This document shows, piece by piece, positions 4,160 to 5,118 of a stretch of 5,118 nt of DNA. Origin of the DNA: DRYM01 sp964526225 (GTDB lineage Archaea > Thermoproteota > Thermoprotei_A > EX4484-217-1); the NCBI GenBank assembly GCA_964526225.1, contig CAZGLL010000051.1, positions 1 through 5,118 on the forward strand, given 5' to 3'. The first letter of the stretch is position 1. Each line of letters starts with the position of its first letter. The position numbers were made by a program, and so were the translations under genes. A model generated the notes under the pieces. The model did no database searches. It worked only from the letters and a program-made list of their open reading frames with translations, and was not told where the DNA came from.

Positions 4160-5118
4160 GTGGATGAGATTTTGCATGGGGTAATTCTTTACGGATTTGG
4201 ATATATTGGAAGAATGGTTGCTAAAGAAATTGTTGAATCAGGCGCTTTAGAAATAATTGGAGTCATAGATATTGACGAAAGAATTGTTGGAAAAGATGCG
4301 GGGGAAATAATTGGTGTAGGCAAGCTCGGAATTAAAGTTTCATCGGAGCCTGAAAAGGTTTTCGAAAAAGCAAAGCCAGGTGTAGTAATTCACGCTACAG
4401 GATCTTATCTAGATAAAGTATTTGATCAAATAGCGTTAGCTGTAGAGTATGGGTACCATGTTGTTTCAACATGTGAAACACTAGCTTATCCCTGGCTTAA
4501 ATACCCTAATTTAGCTGATGAACTAGATAGGAGAGCTTTAGAAAGAAACGTTGTAGTTATAGGGACAGGCGTTAATCCAGGCTTCATATTTGATAGCTTA
4601 CCAGCATTCCTCACATCGGTTTGCAGTAGAGTTGAAAGAATAAAGGTTACTAGAATTATTGATGCGAGCAAAAGAAGGTATAGTTTCCAAAAGAAAATAG
4701 GGTTAGGGCTTCTACCGGAAGAATTCAAAGATAAAATGGCTAAAGGGGAAATAACAGGCCACGTAGGATATGCTGAATCCCTAATGCTACTTTCAGAAAT
4801 GATAGGTTTAGACATTGTTAATGTTGCTGAAAAACAGGAGCCAATAATTTCCCATGAATATTTAGAGACACAGTATTTCAAAATAAGCCCAGGTACTGTG
4901 AAAGGCATAAGAGGTTACGGTAAAGGATACGGTAGGGACAATAAGTTGAAAGCTGAAGTAGAATTCGTTGCAACAGTAGGGGTTAATGATAAGGATTCTG
5001 TAGAGATAAATTGCGGCAAATATGTAATTAAATGGGATAGTAATGGTATCCCAGGGGATTACGCTACAGTATCTATGCTTCTAAACGTAGTTAAAATCGT
5101 AAACAATCTAAAACCCGG
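4160..5118 (+). CDS. Dihydrodipicolinate reductase-like dehydrogenase (2,4-diaminopentanoate dehydrogenase group), partial
   Basis: The gene runs off the right edge after 319 full codons; family members of about 340-360 residues suggest that only some 20-40 are missing. The N-terminus is a Rossmann fold with the nucleotide-binding loop GFGYIGR (residues 12-18), an acidic end of strand 2 (VIDIDE, 35-40), and VVIHATGSYLDKV (75-87). Further family features are VVSTCETLAYPW (101-112), GTGVNPGFIFDSLP (135-148), GHVGYAES (200-207), and the C-terminal GIPGDYATVSMLLNVV (296-311), which matches the GDxATA...N pattern of 2,4-diaminopentanoate dehydrogenase-like enzymes. These use NAD(P) to deaminate or reduce amino-acid-like substrates; the true substrate here is not deducible. 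The gene is not a lysine-pathway DapB by this pattern. Start choice is uncertain: GTG 4160 gives MDEILHGVILYGFG; TTG 4172 is the alternative, with a weak GGATGAG nearby. An in-frame TAA at 4121-4123 limits upstream extension. Confidence 0.85.
   Translation, partial: MDEILHGVILYGFGYIGRMVAKEIVESGALEIIGVIDIDERIVGKDAGEIIGVGKLGIKVSSEPEKVFEKAKPGVVIHATGSYLDKVFDQIALAVEYGYHVVSTCETLAYPWLKYPNLADELDRRALERNVVVIGTGVNPGFIFDSLPAFLTSVCSRVERIKVTRIIDASKRRYSFQKKIGLGLLPEEFKDKMAKGEITGHVGYAESLMLLSEMIGLDIVNVAEKQEPIISHEYLETQYFKISPGTVKGIRGYGKGYGRDNKLKAEVEFVATVGVNDKDSVEINCGKYVIKWDSNGIPGDYATVSMLLNVVKIVNNLKP

Noticed and set aside
4486..4908. Minus-strand open frame of 140 codons
   Set aside because: It is antisense to the dehydrogenase gene, whose plus-strand frame is open and carries conserved motifs throughout.

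Overview
This window looks like chromosomal DNA of a low-GC, probably thermophilic archaeon of the Thermoproteota (Crenarchaeota). The PdxS has the archaeal N-terminal extension, there is a PhoU-family regulator fused to an AbrB-type DNA-binding domain, promoters look like archaeal TATA boxes, GTG and TTG starts are common, Arg codons are mostly AGA/AGG, and internal genes carry GAGGT-type ribosome binding sites. I cannot name the genus. No mobile element, CRISPR array, rRNA or tRNA is visible, and coding density is high.

Layout. On the minus strand (about 2183 down to 1) lies a tight three-gene operon: pdxS, pdxT, and the substrate-binding membrane subunit (S component) of an ECF-type vitamin transporter, cut by the left window edge. 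PdxS and PdxT together form the one-step pyridoxal 5'-phosphate (PLP) synthase. The S component starts 6 nt after the pdxT stop, so a role in uptake of a B6 vitamer or precursor is the natural guess. Divergent from pdxS on the plus strand are two small genes of unknown function: a four-helix membrane protein (2263-2661) and an 89-residue soluble protein (2710-2979). They converge on a minus-strand gene for an AbrB-PhoU regulator (3000-4058). Divergent from that, and cut by the right edge, is a Rossmann-fold dehydrogenase of the dihydrodipicolinate reductase / 2,4-diaminopentanoate dehydrogenase group (4160-5118).

The two partial genes at the window edges (1-468 minus and 4160-5118 plus) are clear from conserved motifs and open frames. 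Start codons of pdxS and pdxT are better placed downstream of the longest-ORF starts (ATG 2128 and GTG 1077).

The most interesting non-coding signals are: a perfect 14-bp inverted repeat wrapped around the proposed pdxS TATA box (2150-2183); a perfect 8-bp inverted repeat plus a direct repeat over the promoter of the dehydrogenase gene (4121-4148); a 9-bp hairpin that would hold the ribosome binding site and start codon of the 89-residue gene (2689-2711); and a uniform promoter geometry in which four candidate TATA boxes sit about 39 bp upstream of their start codons. The window may encode B6 supply with its own control, but no radically new system is evident.
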